The translations under genes were made by a program, and so were the position numbers. Under the pieces are notes generated by a model. The model saw nothing but the letters and a program-made list of their open reading frames with translations, did no database searches and was not told the DNA's origin. Positions 60,048 to 64,000 of a DNA stretch of 64,000 bases are shown here, piece after piece. Origin of the DNA: Nocardioides sp. dk884. Its GTDB lineage: Bacteria > Actinomycetota > Actinomycetes > Propionibacteriales > Nocardioidaceae. The stretch spans positions 3,447,501 through 3,511,500 of the forward strand of contig NZ_CP045649.1 of NCBI RefSeq assembly GCF_009557055.1, in the 5' to 3' direction. Position 1 is the stretch's first letter; the number at the start of each line of letters is the position of its first letter.

Positions 60048-61517
60048 TCACGCCAGCTCGGGCGCCGCCGTGTAGATCGACTTCAGCTCGGTGTACTCCC
60101 CGAGGCCCTCGGGGCCGAACTCCCGGCCGACGCCGGAGTCCTTGAAGCCGCCGAACGGAGCGGCGAAGTCCATCGTGTAGGTGTTGACGCCGTAGGTGCC
60201 GGCCCGCACCCGCCGGGCCACCCCGAGCCCCGCCTCGGCGTCGGCTGTCCACACGGTCCCGGCCAGGCCGTAGTCGGAGTCGTTGGCGATGCGCACCGCC
60301 TCGTCGACCCCGTCGTAGCCGATCACCGACAGCACCGGCCCGAAGATCTCCTCCTGCGCGATCCGCATGCGGTTGTCGACGTCGGCGAAGACCGTGGGCC
60401 GCACGTACCAGCCGCGGTCCAGACCGGCGGGCATGCCGTTGCCGCCGGTGACGAGGCGTGCGCCCTCCTCCTGGCCCAGGGCGATGTACTTCTCGACGCG
60501 TTCCTGCTGGCGCCGGGCGACCATCGGGCCGACCTCGGTGGCCGGGTCGTCGGGGTCGCCGACCGGCATGCTGGACACGGTCTCGGCCAGCGCCTCGACG
60601 ACCTCCTCGTAGAGGTTGCGGGGGGCCAGGATCCGGGTCTGGGCGACGCACGCCTGCCCGGAGTTCATCAGCGCGACGAAGCGCAGTCCGGCCATCGTGG
60701 CCTCGAGGTCGGCGTCGTCGAGGACGATCGCGGCCGACTTGCCGCCGAGCTCGAGGCTCACCCGCTTGAGCTGCTCGCCGCAGACCGCGGCGATCCGGCG
60801 CCCCGCGGCGGTCGAGCCGGTGAAGGCGACCTTGTCGACGCCCGGGTGCGCGACGAGGTGCTCGCCCACCTCCCGGCCGGCGGCGACGATGTTGACCACG
60901 CCGGCCGGCACGCCGGCCTCGGCGAGCAGCTCGGCCATCAGGTAGGCGTCGAGCGGGGTCTCCGGCGCCGGCTTGAGCACGACGGTGTTGCCGGCCAGCA
61001 GCGCCGGCACGACCTTGGAGAGGGTGGTGAACTGCGGGACGTTCCACGGCGGGATCGCCGCGACCACCCCCACCGGCTCGCGTCGTACGACGACGTCGGC
61101 GCCGAGCGCGCCGGGACGGGTCTCCTCCCACGCGAAGTCACGGGCGATGGCGAGGAACGCCTCGATCTGCATCCACGGTGCCGGCGCCTGGGCGAGCTGG
61201 GAGAACGAGATCGGCGAGCCCATCTCGGTGGTGATCAGCTGGGCCATCTCCTGCATGCGGGCGGCGTAGAGCCCGGAGAAGACCTCGAGGACCGCGATCC
61301 GCTCCTGCGGCGACAGCCGGGGCCAGGGTCCCTCGTCGAAGGCGCGGCGCGCCGCTGCGACCGCCGCGTCGATGTCGGCGGCGCTGCCCTCGGGGACGCG
61401 CGCGACCACCTCCTGGCTGTGCGGGGAGACCACCTGCAGGGTGGCCGAGGTGGCCGGCGCGGCCCAGGTGCCGTCGATGAAGAAGGCGTCCCTGTCCAGG
61501 GAGCGGTCGAGCGTCAT
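60048..61517 (-). CDS. Aldehyde dehydrogenase family protein
   Basis: A 489-residue NAD-dependent aldehyde dehydrogenase. Motifs: VAAIPPWNVPQFTTLSKVVP, FTGSTAAGRRIAAVCG, LELGGKSAAIVL (general-base Glu), MNSGQACVAQTRIL (nucleophile Cys), EEIFGPVLSVIGYD. The substrate is unknown. It starts 32 nt after the DUF7064-like gene, with GAGGAG before the ATG, so it is the third gene of a leftward operon beginning with the phosphotransferase. Confidence 0.93.
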   Translation of the reverse strand: MTLDRSLDRDAFFIDGTWAAPATSATLQVVSPHSQEVVARVPEGSAADIDAAVAAARRAFDEGPWPRLSPQERIAVLEVFSGLYAARMQEMAQLITTEMGSPISFSQLAQAPAPWMQIEAFLAIARDFAWEETRPGALGADVVVRREPVGVVAAIPPWNVPQFTTLSKVVPALLAGNTVVLKPAPETPLDAYLMAELLAEAGVPAGVVNIVAAGREVGEHLVAHPGVDKVAFTGSTAAGRRIAAVCGEQLKRVSLELGGKSAAIVLDDADLEATMAGLRFVALMNSGQACVAQTRILAPRNLYEEVVEALAETVSSMPVGDPDDPATEVGPMVARRQQERVEKYIALGQEEGARLVTGGNGMPAGLDRGWYVRPTVFADVDNRMRIAQEEIFGPVLSVIGYDGVDEAVRIANDSDYGLAGTVWTADAEAGLGVARRVRAGTYGVNTYTMDFAAPFGGFKDSGVGREFGPEGLGEYTELKSIYTAAPELA

Positions 61518-61549
61518 GGGATCTCCTCGATCGGATGGGTCGCAGCGGG

Positions 61550-63867
<2,318 letters not shown>

Positions 63868-63900
63868 TCAACGGTTCCTGTGTGCCGGCGCCGCCGCGGG

Positions 63901-64000
63901 TCACACGATGTCGGCCACCTGCACCCGCGCCTCGTCGGCCTCCTGGTCGGTGGCCATCAGCTGGCTGCGCCGCTCGGCCTCGACACGGCGCCGGTAGTGC
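63901..64000 (-). CDS. C-terminal fragment of an unidentified protein, cut by the window edge
   Basis: An open frame enters from the right edge and ends at TGA 63903-63901, giving a charged helical tail HYRRRVEAERRSQLMATDQE followed by ADEARVQVADIV. I do not recognise the family. It runs in the same direction as the phosphotransferase operon and ends about 30 nt before its promoter. Confidence 0.5.
   Translation of the reverse strand, partial: HYRRRVEAERRSQLMATDQEADEARVQVADIV

Overview
The window is chromosomal DNA from a high-GC actinobacterium, most likely Nocardioides or a close relative in Nocardioidaceae. This rests on the very high GC throughout, the F420 genes (fbiC, an NADPH:F420 reductase and two F420-type luciferase-like oxidoreductases), the actinobacterial gene order purH-purN-perM near sucCD, guaA beside a ChoD-type oxidase, and many genes whose start codon lies 6-7 nt after a TANNNT box (leaderless mRNAs). 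I saw no tRNA, rRNA, insertion sequence, prophage or CRISPR array. Most of the window looks like ordinary chromosome with accessory metabolic blocks.

Layout. 1-7.4 kb: purine and TCA genes. purH (cut by the left edge) lies behind a ZTP/ZMP (pfl) riboswitch, then purN, a PerM/DUF6350 membrane protein, a divergent sigma-like/transmembrane/extracytoplasmic fusion protein, and sucCD. 7.9-13.4 kb: envelope and secreted proteins (M23 peptidase, secreted GH3 glycosidase, beta-helix lipoprotein). 13.5-20 kb: pcrA, then an amino-acid permease with a coupled universal stress protein, and a BCCT osmolyte transporter. 20.3-24 kb: an EsrISR/LiaFSR-like envelope-stress system with the kinase-regulator pair divergent from a PspC-domain protein. 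24-31.3 kb: glycerophosphodiesterase, YbaK deacylase, a heterodimeric ABC exporter with complementary degenerate ATP sites, NADPH:F420 reductase and an F420 luciferase-like enzyme. 31.3-39.2 kb: an OafA-type acyltransferase and a lipid block (MerR regulator, acyl-CoA dehydrogenase, two acyl-CoA ligases). 39.3-42.2 kb: a taurine-type ABC importer. 42.2-47.3 kb: DUF1905 protein, MMPL transporter and fbiC. 47.3-51.9 kb: xylose-type ABC importer divergent from a ROK repressor. 51.9-54.5 kb: small proteins and a second F420-type enzyme. 54.7-64 kb: guaA, then choD, two aldehyde dehydrogenases, a DUF7064-like protein and a phosphotransferase, all leftward, with a KstR-like operator over the phosphotransferase promoter.

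Less expected signals are mostly non-coding. (i) The same 17-bp TGACAG-N5-CTGTCA operator lies before the first luciferase-like oxidoreductase and in the MerR/acyl-CoA dehydrogenase divergent region, suggesting one regulon. (ii) A 22-bp tandem repeat family (CGAGTCGGCGC...TGG...) occurs at two gene 3' ends 17 kb apart, once as tandem plus inverted units. (iii) A 58-bp tandem repeat appears to have grown out of the 3' end of guaA, each unit carrying a hairpin. (iv) A 28-bp perfect palindrome contains the stop codons of both fbiC and xylH. (v) About a dozen genes share -10/start spacing expected of leaderless transcripts. Start codons were chosen by Shine-Dalgarno sites, leaderless -10 boxes, overlaps and family N-termini. 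Family names come from recognised motifs, without database searches.
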